Assembly (NCBI GenBank): GCA_054601695.1
Contig: BAAHQB010000228.1
Span: forward strand, 186,001-250,000
Direction: 5' to 3'
Length of the DNA: 64,000 nucleotides
Origin: Amorphochlora amoebiformis
Lineage: Eukaryota > Cercozoa > Chlorarachniophyceae
Position numbers and translations under genes: made by a program. The notes beneath the pieces were generated by a model. It did no database searches and was not told the DNA's origin. It saw nothing but the letters and a program-made list of their open reading frames with translations. Shown here in pieces: positions 1 to 11,767 of this stretch (position 1 is its first letter; each line of letters opens with the position of its first letter).

Positions 1-141
1 GAAAAAAGAGAACAGAGAAAAGAGAGAGAGAGAGAAAGAGAGAGAGATACAAGAAAAGATAGGAAAAGAGTTAAATTAGGAAGAAAGGAAGAGAAATGAA
101 ACCCCATTGCTTTGACGAAATGAATAAGATCCTAGACAAAG

Positions 142-201
<60 letters not shown>

Positions 202-399
202 CATATATATCAGATGATTATACATCTGAAGATACGTAATATACATGCATATACTTATAGCACACTAAAATGTTACATACGCGCATGCTTATCCACAGAC
301 ATTCTTAAAGATATACATGCATAATGTACACTTGTGTAGCCTGCATGTAATATATATATATATATATATATGCGCAATACGTATGTTTGTACAGACAGA

Positions 400-468
<69 letters not shown>

Positions 469-620
469 TATATATATATATAATATGAATATAATAAATA
501 TGTATATATATATATATATATATATATTTAAAATATATACGTTTATTTAATGTAATATTAAAACAATAAGGAAGTTACCATACACTCTCAAATTATTAAA
601 AATGCGATTAATATAACATG

Positions 621-658
<38 letters not shown>

Positions 659-709
659 CACAAACATATATGTATACATACGTCCATACATATATGTATA
701 TGTACATAC

Positions 710-754
<45 letters not shown>

Positions 755-1667
755 GTATATATATACTACCTGAGCCTCTTCCCCCACGTTTGGAAGCTCA
801 GCGTACCTATGTGTGTATATATATAATATGTATATATATATAAGATATGTATATGTATATATATAAGATATGTATATATAATACATATGTATGTATATAT
901 AAATATATATGTATGTATAAGATATGTATATGTGTGTACATATATATGATATAGATATATATATATATGTAAGATATATATATATATATATATATAAGAT
1001 ATATATATATATATATGTAAGATATATATATATATATATGTAAGATATATATGTATGTATAATATATATATGTATACATATGTATAAAAATATAATATAC
1101 ATAACTATATGTAAGTATATATAATACACATATTTAATCTATGGATTATACATGTTTTTTCGTATATACAAAATACTTATTTATACATATGATCATATCT
1201 CATTTCATTATACGTTATTATACTAATAAGATGCATATATCTATCTATATATATATATATATATACAAAGGTATATATACGAATATATTTTTTTCCATTT
1301 CATTATACGTTTGTATACTAATAAGATGCATATATCTATAAATATATATATATATATATATACAAAGGTATATATATGTATATATATACCCATTCCAGTA
1401 TACGTTTGTATACTAATAAGATGCGCATATATATATGTGTATATATATGTGTATGTATATATATATGTGTATATATATATATATGTATGTATGTATGTGT
1501 ATGTATATATATATATATGTATATATATTATATATACATAGATATACATATCAACATAGAGAGGAAAATGGATATAAGGGGATGTATATAAATACATATA
1601 TATGTATCTGTATATATACATATACATCATATATGTATATATATATATATTACGTACATATATATTT

Positions 1668-1708
<41 letters not shown>

Positions 1709-1799
1709 AATATATACTATGGCAATATACATATGTATATTAAAATATATATGAAAAAATATACATTTATATATATGTAATATATATCTATATACATAC

Positions 1800-1879
<80 letters not shown>

Positions 1880-1890
1880 AGACATGAATA
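1..1890. repeat. (TA)n microsatellite block with minor unique islands
   Basis: After about 120 bases of purine-rich sequence, the stretch is almost entirely alternating TA with scattered CATATA and GTATATA variants. The only clearly complex islands are around 770-815 (CCTCTTCCCCCACG type) and the 95-bp triplicate at 1201-1440. Tyr/Ile-only reading frames here are products of the repeat and are not annotated as genes. Confidence 0.9.
1201..1440. repeat. Three tandem 95-bp units
   Basis: A core resembling CATTTCATTATACGTTTGTA followed by TACTAATAAGATGC begins at 1201, 1296 and 1391, giving a constant 95-bp period. The units are separated by TA runs that belong to the period. The third copy carries a few substitutions (CATTCCAGTATACG, GCGCATA). 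Confidence 0.8.
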
Positions 1891-2053
1891 TTACAGTGTT
1901 GACTTATCCCTTAAACCGAACCGAAATTTAGAAATTGTGGTCCTAATGTATATATATATATATATATATATATAACGCATACATGTATATATATATATAT
2001 CTTAGTATATTCATATACACAAACCCTCCAGCATCAGAGTCTGATTTTAAAAA

Positions 2054-2185
2054 TAAGTAACGGCTAGGGTCAGAGCTGGAAAGTAACGGATTAGGTAAGC
2101 ACTGGAAAAGTAACGACAAAGGTTGGAACTGAAAAGTAACGGCAAGCGTTAGAACTGAAAAGTAACGGAAAGGGGTTAGAAAATG
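2054..2185. repeat. Degenerate tandem repeat of AGTAACGG
   Basis: Five occurrences of AAGTAACGG or AAGTAACGA recur about every 26-27 bases with GGTTAGAACTGAAA-like spacers. The spacers drift toward the TTAGGG-like sequence that follows, so this may be a relic of the same telomere-like family. No coding signal is visible. Confidence 0.65.
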
Positions 2186-2290
2186 GAAGTTAGATTAGAG
2201 TTCGAATAACATTTATTTATGTTCAAGGTTAGAACAAGGTTGAGATAAGAGGCAACCCCCTACAACCAGGAGGCGAACACATACACACAC

Positions 2291-2355
2291 ACGTGACATA
2301 CCCACGTGACATACCCACGTGACACACCCACGTGACACACCCACGTGTCACGTAT
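2291..2355. repeat. 13-bp x5 array of CACGTG palindromes
   Basis: ACGTG starts at 2291, 2304, 2317, 2330 and 2343, a strict 13-bp period with unit CACGTGACATACC or CACGTGACACACC. Each unit carries one CACGTG, the core bound by bHLH/bZIP factors in many eukaryotes. A TATATATAG sequence follows at about 2368. No open frame of note begins just downstream, so a promoter role is only a guess. Confidence 0.75.
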
Positions 2356-2399
2356 GGGCCATAGGGTATATATAGTATGATTAGAGCAACGCTTACTAT

Positions 2400-2593
2400 T
2401 AGCTTGGATTTGTAAGAAATTAGAGTTATGGCTAGGATTATGGTTCAGATTAGACGTAGGGTTAGGATAAGGCTGAGATTAGAACTAGGGTTAGGATTAG
2501 GGTTAATGTTAGCATAAAGACTACAGGTCAAATAATTAGGGTTAGGGGTAGTGAACTCTGTGTGAAGGCTAGAATCGAAAGTTAAATATATAC

Positions 2594-2627
<34 letters not shown>

Positions 2628-2633
2628 ATACAC

Positions 2634-2674
<41 letters not shown>

Positions 2675-2835
2675 AGTTAAGAATTAAAATGAGGTATATA
2701 GGGCTAGGGTTAGCGTAGATGTTAGGATTCGAGTTAGGGTTATGATCAGAATGAAAGGAAGGGTTAGGGTTAGGGTTACGGCTAGGGTTAGGGTTAGGGT
2801 TAGGGTTAGGGTTAGGGTTAGGGTTAGGGTTGGAT
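2400..2835. repeat. Interstitial telomere-like repeats, TTAGGG on + strand
   Basis: 2400-2560 contains degenerate GTTAGG/ATTAGG steps. After a TA tract, 2700-2835 becomes near-perfect tandem TTAGGG with at least eight uninterrupted units from about 2785. The strand sense flips in the next block at 3280. Confidence 0.9.
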
Positions 2836-2894
2836 TAAAGGGTTATATACGTCGGTGCCACTTGGACGATTCTTCTGTCAGAAGCAAATGCTAA

Positions 2895-2900
2895 TATATG

Positions 2901-2957
<57 letters not shown>

Positions 2958-3060
2958 GTATATCAATGTAGTATATACACATATCGATATATTTAGTATG
3001 TTTTCATGGATATGCTGTGTACGTATTGTTATATTAGTATCGTAACCTGGCATTGGAAGA

Positions 3061-3103
<43 letters not shown>

Positions 3104-3275
3104 TAAATATATATATATATATATATGTGTGTGTATGACAATACATGTATATATACAATATATACATGCATATATATGTATATATATATATATATATGTA
3201 AGTATGTGCATATATGTGTATCTATGGACATAAACAAATACATAAACACATATGTTAAATACATATGTATATATA
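2895..3275. repeat. (TA)n tract flanking telomere-like blocks
   Basis: TA dinucleotide runs with about 80 bases of complex sequence around 2960-3060. No exon or RNA signal was seen. Confidence 0.8.
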
Positions 3276-3279
3276 TATA

Positions 3280-3512
3280 TACACCCTAACCCTTATTAGT
3301 CTTATCCCCAACCCTAACCCTCTCTCCACCAGTACTGTAACCCTAACGTACCGCTAACCCTAACCCTAACCCTAACCCTAACCCTAACCCTAACCCTAAC
3401 CCTAACCCTTAACCCTAACCCTAACCCTAACCTTGAGACCCTAACGTACCGCTAACCCTAACAATAACCCTAACCCTAACCCTAACCCTAACCCTAACCC
3501 TAACCTTGAACA
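3280..3512. repeat. Interstitial telomere-like repeats, CCCTAA on + strand
   Basis: Two near-perfect CCCTAA runs, 3354-3440 and 3455-3510, each preceded by the same short sequence CCCTAACGTACCGCTAA. That shared leader points to segmental duplication of a degenerate leader plus array. Orientation is opposite to the blocks on both sides. Confidence 0.9.
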
Positions 3513-3569
3513 ACACGAACATTTTCGACAATAGCGGCTGCCAAAAACATAGCATAAACGGACTGTTTT

Positions 3570-4040
3570 CTTAGTGTTAGGGTTAGGGTTAGGGTTAGAG
3601 TTTTGGGTCAAAGATTAGGGTTAGGGTTAGGGTTACAAAATAGGCTTTCGCTTCAAGTTAGGTTCTAATTTAGCATTAGAATTAGGGTTAGGGTTATGAG
3701 TTAGTGATCCAAACTTATTGTCAGAATTATAAATTAAGAATAGGAATTATGTTAGGGTTAGAGCATACGGCCAGCAAACGCGATAGCTTCGGTACAATCC
3801 TTATTACCCCCTTAATATTAGATTTAGGGTTAAGGTTTGGTTTAAGGTTAGGGTTAGAGTTAGGGTTAGGGTTATGTTGAAGTTCCAGTTAGGGTTAGCG
3901 TTAGGAAGGTTAGGGTTAGGAGACACCTTTGCAGTCCCCAGAGGCTTCTGCGAGCTGGATTTAATATCAGGTTTAGGGTTGTTGGGTTAGGGTTAGGGTT
4001 AGGGTTAGGGTTAGGGTTAGGGTTAGGGTTAGGATACCGC
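3570..4040. repeat. Interstitial TTAGGG blocks with unique spacers
   Basis: Short TTAGGG runs at 3575-3600, 3615-3635 and 3840-3920, and a longer run at 3975-4032, are separated by sequence such as 3515-3570 and 3755-3820. The spacers contain no convincing open frame. Confidence 0.85.
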
Positions 4041-4080
4041 ATGGTAGCTGATTCTTCTGTTAGTGATGTTACGGTCCTAG

Positions 4081-4085
<5 letters not shown>

Positions 4086-4131
<46 letters not shown>

Positions 4132-4165
4132 TGTGTGTATGTGTGTGTATGTAATATATATATAC

Positions 4166-4217
<52 letters not shown>

Positions 4218-4240
4218 ATATATATATATATATAACATGT
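4086..4240. repeat. (TA)n tract with GTGTGTATG island
   Basis: Two TA runs flank a GT-rich segment (4129-4153). No other content was seen. Confidence 0.85.
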
Positions 4241-4311
4241 ATTTATCTATACATTTGTATACTATCGCAGACCATTTTCAACCTGAATTGCTCCAACATC
4301 TGTCTTTCTCC

Positions 4312-4359
4312 AGAACTTACTTTCAAACCCTCTCTTGCTTCTCTCTTCTCTCTCTCGTT

Positions 4360-4390
<31 letters not shown>

Positions 4391-4547
4391 CCTCTCTCTA
4401 CTTCGCACTCTCTCTTGCTTCTCTCTTCTCTCTCTCGTTCTCTCTTCTCCCTCTCACTTCTCTCTCTCTTCACTGTCTCTCTCTCTCTCTTACTCACTTC
4501 TCTCTCTCTTCATTATCTCTCTCTCTCTCTCTCACTTCTCTCTCTCT

Positions 4548-4585
<38 letters not shown>

Positions 4586-4925
4586 GCACTCTCTCTTGCT
4601 TCTCTCTTCTCTCTCTGATTTCTCTCTTCTTCCTCTCACTTCTCTCTTCACTGTCTCTCTTCTCTTTCACTCTCTCCCTCTCTCTACTTCGCACTCTCTT
4701 GTTTCTCTCTTTTCTCTCTCGTTTCTCTCATATCCCTCTCACTACTCTTTCTCTCTTCACTGTCTCTCTTCCCTATCTCTCTCTCTCTCTCTCTCTCCTC
4801 TCTATCTCCCTCTTACTTCTCTCTCTCTCTCGCTCACTTACTTTTCTCTCTCTCCCTCTTCTTTCTCTTGTCTTTTCTATCTCTTCTCTCTCCTCTCTTT
4901 TCCTCTCTCCCAGTCACTCGAATTC
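4312..4925. repeat. Homopyrimidine (CT-rich) tract with higher-order repeats
   Basis: About 610 bases almost wholly of C and T on the plus strand, TCTCTC-based. A recognisable phrase (ACTT[CT]GCACTCTCTCTTG followed by CTTCTCTCTTCTC) recurs near 4400, 4580 and 4687, so the tract has a degenerate longer period as well. It gives long Ser/Leu frames on one strand and Arg/Glu frames on the other, which I regard as non-coding by-products. Confidence 0.85.
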
Positions 4926-5143
4926 CGCATGTATATCACATCCACACTCTAATGTTCTTTTCTCTCTCCCTCCTCATTTTGTCTGTTTATTTTCTATTTT
5001 TATTTTTATTTTTTTTTCATTATTATTTCGGGTCTCACTAACCACGGACTCTATGATTAATGTGTCATTCTTGGAAGCAAAAACTGTGGTTGGAAAGCTT
5101 GAAACGCCATATTTATGTGTAGGAAACCTTGTATAAACAAATG

Positions 5144-5144
<1 letters not shown>

Positions 5145-5223
<79 letters not shown>

Positions 5224-5250
5224 CATATATATATATATATATTGAACACA
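5145..5250. repeat. (TA)n tract
   Basis: Alternating TA with one TTAT interruption. About 100 bases of non-repetitive sequence precede it (5040-5140), ending a pyrimidine-rich frame, but I see no gene there. Confidence 0.85.
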
Positions 5251-5274
5251 GATTTATATCCAGATATATATTCA

Positions 5275-5341
5275 TATAAATAGGTTTTCCGAAAGTGTTT
5301 GAATCATGAATATAAATAGGTTTTCCGAAAGTGTTTGAATC
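5275..5341. repeat. 36-bp tandem duplication
   Basis: TATAAATAGGTTTTCCGAAA plus GTGTTTGAATC occurs twice with a 36-bp offset (TAGGTTTTCC at 5281 and 5317), immediately upstream of the large minisatellite. Confidence 0.85.
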
Positions 5342-5398
5342 TTAATATAATAAACTTGGACGTACATGTGAACAGATATGATATTTAACATATACATA

Positions 5399-6318
5399 CC
5401 ATATGTGTACATAATACATGTGTACATGAATATATCAACATATACACATACCATATGTGTACATAATACATGTGTACATGAATATATCAACATATACATA
5501 CCATATGTGTACATAATACATGTGTACATGAATATATCAACATATACATACCATATGTGTACATAATACATGTGTACATGAATATATCAACATATACATA
5601 TACCATATGTGTACATAATACATGTGTACATGAATATATCAACATATACATACACCATATGTGTACATAATACATGTGTACATGAATATATCAACATATA
5701 CATACACCATATGTGTACATAATACATGTGTACATGAATATATCAACATATACATACACCATATGTGTACATAATACATGTGTACATGAATATATCAACA
5801 TATACATACACCATATGTGTACATAATACATGTGTACATGAATATATCAACATATACATATACCATATGTGTACATAATACATGTGTACATGAATATATC
5901 AACATATACATATACCATATGTGTACATAATACATGTGTACATGAATATATCAACATATACATACACCATATGTGTACATAATACATGTGTACATGAATA
6001 TATCAACATATACATATACCATATGTGTACATAATACATGTGTATATGAATATATCAACATATACATACACCATATGTGTACATAATACATGTGTACATG
6101 AATATATCAACATATACATACCATATGTGTACATAATACATGTGTACATGAATATATCAACATATACATATACCATATGTGTACATAATACATGTGTACA
6201 TGAATATATCAACATATACATACACCATATGTGTACATAATACATGTGTACATGAATATATCAACATATACATACACCATATGTGTACATAATACATGTG
6301 TGCATGAATATATCAATA
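5399..6318. repeat. Minisatellite, 18 copies of a 50/52-bp unit
   Basis: CCATATGTGTACATAATACA begins at 5399, 5451, 5501, 5551, 5603, 5655, 5707, 5759, 5811, 5863, 5915, 5967, 6019, 6071, 6121, 6173, 6225 and 6277. Spacing is 52 bp except for three 50-bp units. Copies differ mainly in the CATATACATA[TC/CA/-]CC joint. Each unit holds the nested near-palindrome ACATGTGTACATG and an NdeI-type CATATG. The array reads open in some frames on both strands only because TAA and TAG are rare in the unit. Confidence 0.95.
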
Positions 6319-6362
6319 CAAATAGTAACTTATAGCATAAAATATCTATATACATACATATT

Positions 6363-6364
<2 letters not shown>

Positions 6365-6419
<55 letters not shown>

Positions 6420-6440
6420 GTACATATATATACAAAGATC
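6365..6440. repeat. (TA)n tract
   Basis: TA run after the minisatellite. About 200 bases of AT-rich complex sequence follow (6440-6650) with no supported feature. Confidence 0.8.
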
Positions 6441-6654
6441 ATATACCACACATCTAAATCATACAAATACGATATACATCCTAACAATACATCCAAGTTA
6501 AATATCACATACTACATATGTACGTAAGTGTTGGAGTGTTTGGAAGTATGTGAATGGAAAAGAGGCTTACGCATCATTGTTTACTGCCCATTCTACGAAC
6601 TTCGCGGTGTCATGACTACAATTAGGGTTAAGGTGAGATAATCATTATGCTTAC

Positions 6655-6836
6655 AATGTCATATATATATATACGTATATACAAAAAAATATATACATAT
6701 ATACAAATAAATATATATATACATATACAAATAAATATATATGTATACATATATGTATATATATATATATACGTATATGTGTATATATATAATATATACA
6801 TATATATATAGATAGTTCAGTGCATATATATATATG

Positions 6837-6868
<32 letters not shown>

Positions 6869-6870
6869 CA
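6655..6870. repeat. (TA)n / ATACAAATAAATA tract
   Basis: TA-rich with a short repeated ATATACAAATAAATATATAT phrase at about 6699-6740. Confidence 0.8.
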
Positions 6871-6914
6871 GTTAAGTTTACGTCTGAGTTAGGTTTTAAT
6901 CGGGAAGACAGAAT

Positions 6915-7420
6915 TCGGGTTGGTTTTAGGGTTAGGATTAGTTTTAGGGTTAGGGTTAGGGTTATCGTTAGGGTTATCCTTAGGGTTAGGGTTAGGGTTA
7001 TCCTTAGGGTTAGGGTTAGGGTTATGCTTAGGGTTAGGGTTAGGGTTATCCTTAGGGTTAGGGTTAGGGTTATCGTTAAGGGTTAGGGTCATCGTTAGGG
7101 TTAGGGTTAGGGTTATCGTTAGGGTTAGGGTTAGGGTTATCCTTAGGGTTAGGGTTAGGGTTATCCTTAGGGTTAGGGTTAGGGTTATCGTTAGGGTTAG
7201 GGTTAGGATTATCCTTGGGGTTAGGGTTAGGGTTAGGGTTAGGGTTATCGTTAGGGTTAGGGTTAGGGTTATCGTTAGGGTTAGGGTTAGGGTTATCGTT
7301 AGGGTTAGGGTTAGGGTTATCGTTAGGGTTAGGGTTAGGGTTATCCTTAGGGTTAGGGTTAGGGTTATCGTTAGGGTTAAGGATAGGGTTATCGTTAGGG
7401 TAAGTAAGCGTTAGGGTAAG
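6915..7420. repeat. Telomere-like array with a 24-bp higher-order unit
   Basis: TTAGGG tandem array in which about every fourth hexamer is a variant: TTATCG, TTATCC or TTATGC. Variant hexamers lie near 6974, 6998, 7022, 7046, 7070, 7089, 7113, 7137, 7161, 7185, 7209, 7245, 7269, 7293, 7317, 7341, 7365 and 7389, so spacing is 24 bp with only a few slips. The unit is (TTAGGG)3 plus one TTATCN hexamer. The alternating Gly-Leu or Val-Arg frames it produces are not genes. Confidence 0.9.
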
Positions 7421-7595
7421 GTAACTGATGCGGCTATGACTATTCTTAGGGTAAGGGGTTAAGAATAAGGGTTAGGGTTAGTGTTATTAACATTATCATA
7501 TGAGTGTAGTTTTAGAAGCTAGCATAGGGATAGGGTTAAGAATTAGAATTGTGTTAGGGTTTCAAGATATCAACGCATCTCTGAGATTTAAAAGA

Positions 7596-7638
7596 GAATC
7601 CCCGATGAATCCCCGATGAATCCCCGATGAATCCCGGG
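7596..7638. repeat. 11-bp x3 tandem repeat
   Basis: GAATCCCCGAT at 7596, 7607 and 7618, then a partial copy. It lies in the complex island 7540-7745 between telomere-like and TA sequence. A minus-strand open frame runs through the island (7562 to about 7745) but has no other support. Confidence 0.85.
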
Positions 7639-7764
7639 AGTTTGAATTGTAGTTAAGGTTAGAGTTAGGGTTTTGAACGGAATACAAGGCTGATTTGTAG
7701 GAAAGGGAGTCGATATCAAAGGATTCTTGAAATACAGATAACTTGTATGTTCCTGAGAAAGAAT

Positions 7765-8560
<796 letters not shown>

Positions 8561-8574
8561 TGTATATAAGTATA

Positions 8575-8646
8575 CCCACCTCCTAGGGTTGTGGTACAAA
8601 GGTACCCTAACGCAATAAGCGCTAAAACCTTCTCACTGCTCATCAT
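8575..8646 (-). CDS. Possible signal-peptide exon (weak)
   Basis: Read on the minus strand, a 24-codon segment begins with ATGATG at 8646 and has a hydrophobic core, [16 protein letters not shown], then CTTTLGGG, resembling an N-terminal signal sequence. It then meets a GT (GGTGGGTATAC) and a TA tract that could be an intron. No downstream exon was identified, so this may be chance in a short complex island. Confidence 0.22.
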
Positions 8647-8648
8647 TC

Positions 8649-8654
<6 letters not shown>

Positions 8655-8724
<70 letters not shown>
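8655..8724. repeat. (TA)n then (GT)n microsatellite
   Basis: A TA run passes directly into about 17 GT units ending near 8724, abutting the purine block. Confidence 0.9.
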
Positions 8725-8725
<1 letters not shown>

Positions 8726-8727
<2 letters not shown>

Positions 8728-9240
8728 AGAGTTCTAGAGAGAGAGACATAGGAAAAGAGAGAGAGAGAAAGGGCGAGCGAGAGAGAGGGGAGAGAAGAGA
8801 GAGGGAGAGACAGAGAGGGAGAGAGAGAGAGGGTGAGAGAGAGTATAGAGAGTATAGAGAGAAAGGGAGAGAGGAAGAGATAGACAGAGAGAGAAGGGAG
8901 AGAGAGGAGAGAGAAGAAAGAAGGGGAGAGAGAGAGAGAGAAGAAAGAGAGAGAGAGAGAAAAAGAGGGAGAGAGAGAGTTCAGAGAAGACGGAGAGAGA
9001 GAAGGACACATAGAGAGAGTATAGAGAGAGAGTATATAGAGAGAAAAAGAGAAAGGAAGAGATAGAGAGAGGAAGAGATAGATAGAGAGAAAGAGAGAGG
9101 AAGAGATAGAGATAGGGAGAGAAAGAGATAGACGAAGGGAGAAAGAGAAGGAGAGAGAGAGAGGAAGAGAGAGATTAAGAGGCAGAGAGAGAGAAAAAAA
9201 GAGAGAGAGAGGAAAAAAAAAAGAGAGAAAGAGAGCTATG
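8726..9240. repeat. Homopurine (GA-rich) tract
   Basis: About 510 bases almost entirely of G and A on the plus strand, GAGAGA-based with GAAAG, GGAAG and GATAGA variants. It is the strand-mirror of the pyrimidine tract at 4312-4925. Low-complexity Ser/Leu frames on the minus strand derive from this composition. Confidence 0.88.
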
Positions 9241-9311
9241 GAACGCAGAAGCCAATTAAAACACAACGTGTAAAGGAGCGAAACAGAAGAAATGAAGACA
9301 GAAAAAAAACC

Positions 9312-9674
9312 GTGATTGGGACAGAAACCAATGGACATACAGACGGGGACAGAGAGCTTGCAGATTTAATCGAATGGAAATATAATAACCAAAACAACAC
9401 AACAAAGGGCTATATATATACATATCTCACGAGAAAAAAAAGACCACAACTCTCCCAAGAATCGACAATGCTAGAAAAACCTTCCTTGAATACGATATAT
9501 CCCTACAAACATCAAAATGCACTATACAAATACCCACTTATGAGAAACAGAACCCGAATGTGGTGTGCGGTCTGTTGGCAGTCGTCGAGCCCGTTTCGCG
9601 TTCAAGTCGAGCGGGGTTGGTCAGGAATAATGCGAGATCTCAAATCTATCCGAAGTAGTTTATGTCGTATGTAG
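9312..9674 (+). CDS. Unrecognised open frame of 120 codons
   Basis: Non-repetitive frame after the GA tract with mixed composition, including a segment RMWCAVCWQSSSPF near codons 78-91. No family is recognised, there is no clear splice site and no homologue in the window. The purine-rich upstream region inflates open-frame length, so coding status is doubtful. Confidence 0.22.
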   Translation: MIGTETNGHTDGDRELADLIEWKYNNQNNTTKGYIYTYLTRKKRPQLSQESTMLEKPSLNTIYPYKHQNALYKYPLMRNRTRMWCAVCWQSSSPFRVQVERGWSGIMRDLKSIRSSLCRM

Positions 9675-9679
9675 AGGAG

Positions 9680-10145
9680 CTCATCGTCAAATGAATGATA
9701 TGATTCAAATTCTGTGTTATTAAGCTCTTAGAGGTAGATGGTAGAAAGTAGTCTTAAGCTTGCGCTCTTCTGATTTTAGAAAACATTACAAATGCCTCGT
9801 AGACTCGCACGTTTTGTGCACATATAAGTCTATAAGTCATATAACTGTAATCGATTCACAAAAAGCAAATAAAGAATGGATAGAGAGTGTTCTCCGTAAC
9901 GTTGTTTAGAACAGTGAGAGTGCGAGTCACCGTGCGACACTGTGAGAATCTTATCGAAGCCGTTGAGACTCAACTGTCGAGTTGCGAATTCCGCACAGGG
10001 GCCGGCATGCCACCTAGTTCGGTCACAATGTCCTGATGTATTATTCAACTGTCGATTAATTATTATAATTTGCTCGGTAAACGATCAGATACCTCGGACG
10101 ATGTCATGTATTATTGTCCTCGTGATCACCGAAGCGTGAGAATAA
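9680..10145. other. Complex sequence without a supported gene
   Basis: Mixed-composition sequence of about 465 bases. Overlapping 65-72 codon frames occur on both strands (9830-10048 minus, 9942-10139 plus); neither shows a recognisable motif or splice context. A CT tract follows at 10147-10250. Confidence 0.5.
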
Positions 10146-10146
10146 T

Positions 10147-10163
10147 CTCTCTCTCTCTCTCTC

Positions 10164-10203
<40 letters not shown>

Positions 10204-10205
10204 CC

Positions 10206-10245
<40 letters not shown>
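10147..10245. repeat. CT-rich microsatellite
   Basis: TCTCTC run with CCCTCC interruptions. The complex sequence after it (10245-10440) shows no supported gene. Confidence 0.85.
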
Positions 10246-10514
10246 AGAGGTCGAAATCTGTAGGTTGCTTGTGTTGGAGAGATAGATGACTCATCTGGTA
10301 ACGCAAAAAAAGCATATCGATATATCCGAAAATTTGGCACCAGACAAACATGGAAGGCCAGTTTGTTACTATGGTACAGCTGCAATATTGTGACATTAAA
10401 GTGATATGTACTATAGTATATAAATAAATATACACCTATACACACACATTTTCACATACATATACTACAATGTTTTATAATATGTAGAATATTTACATAA
10501 TTTATGTATGCATA

Positions 10515-10519
10515 TATAG

Positions 10520-10565
<46 letters not shown>

Positions 10566-10584
10566 AGATATACATACATATACT

Positions 10585-10624
<40 letters not shown>

Positions 10625-10772
10625 ATTACTATATACCAATGATATATTATATAATTGATAATATTATATTTAAAATTATTAGTTATAATAATAATTTATT
10701 CTAGTTATTATAAAAATACTAGATGTAAATATAGGAATACTATGTATAATATAATTATATAAATGTAGTTCA

Positions 10773-10826
<54 letters not shown>

Positions 10827-10938
10827 TGATATATATATATACATACATATATACATATATACATATACAATATAACTCTCAATGATACACAATAAATATA
10901 ATCGATATTATATGTAATATCTAGAATATAAACATATT

Positions 10939-10977
<39 letters not shown>

Positions 10978-11000
10978 CATGTACTTAATTGTACATGTTG
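10515..11000. repeat. (TA)n and AT-only tracts
   Basis: Several TA runs (10518-10565, 10585-10622, 10775-10830, 10940-10975) are separated by TTATTATTA-like sequence. 11000-11400 is complex and AT-rich but without a supported feature, apart from a 16-base G run at about 11372-11387. Confidence 0.8.
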
Positions 11001-11767
11001 GAATGAATATATTTACATTATACTTACATATATCTATACACACACATATGTACATAAATATCTCAACTCTTAAAATAATATCAAACCTGGAACAAACATA
11101 TTCCCCGAAGATATAATTACATGCGAACGAATAATTTATGCTAATTTTTAAGCTAATCATCGAGTCACCTATAGTGACAAATCGCTTACATCGCCATCTC
11201 AGCCCTCATGCGCTCTCTCTCTCTCGCTAGAAATGTCTTAATTGCTATCTCTTTCCTTCCTCCCCCCGTCCCGGCCCCCGATATTTTTTTTTACTTAAAA
11301 ACTTCTTAACATCTTTTTTTTAAATCATTTAATGGGGTATATGGTTGTAATTTCAGCCTCGTGAGGGTGTAGGGGGGGGGGGGGGGGAAGCTTGAGCTCA
11401 CAACAATGGATTTCCATGAGAGCCGACTTTTTATTGAACTGTAAGATTAATTTATTGTATTAATTATTATTATATATTATAGTATTATTATTATCTTGAT
11501 ATAGTATTACACGAGATATGAAAAATAAAGATAGTTTTTCGTTGAGAGATATTTGATATGAATGATGGAATATCCTGGCGTTCTCTATGTAAGGATTTGC
11601 CGGCAGTTTGGAAGTTCTGCCAGGGATTCTGTCGTGCTAGGATGTCAGTATCGGGTAGTGACCAAATACTTAAATATTCGGCCGGCAGATATTGCCATAT
11701 TCTCGTGGGTATTGTCAACGACCCAGGACTTGAAAAGCAGAGCTAACGGACCCACCATAGAAACCGC

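Noticed and set aside
317-1885. Many 60-210 codon frames composed of Ile, Tyr, Thr, Cys and Met
   Set aside because: They are direct translations of (TA)n, CATA and GTATATA repeats, appear on both strands and in several frames at once, and recur throughout the window.
4127-5136. Up to 333-codon Ser/Leu-rich frames across the CT tract
   Set aside because: Composition follows from TCTCTC repetition, the complementary strand gives equally long Arg/Glu frames, and no start, splice or domain evidence exists.
5378-6245. Overlapping 60-99 codon frames on both strands of the minisatellite
   Set aside because: Unit sequence simply lacks stops in those frames; 50/52-bp steps break frame between copies.
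5399-6318. CRISPR-like array
   Set aside because: Copies are contiguous minisatellite units without unique spacers, in a eukaryotic context with no cas genes.
6820-7414. Gly-Leu / Val-Arg / Asn-Pro alternating frames
   Set aside because: The TTAGGG hexamer contains no stop in these frames, so any array is open. Not a protein.
2700-7420. A true chromosome end
   Set aside because: The telomere-like blocks are internal, short, strand-alternating and followed by more than 50 kb of other sequence, so they are interstitial, though the region may be subtelomeric.
8724-9338. 204-codon Ser/Leu/Phe-rich minus-strand frame
   Set aside because: Reverse reading of a homopurine tract; low complexity only.
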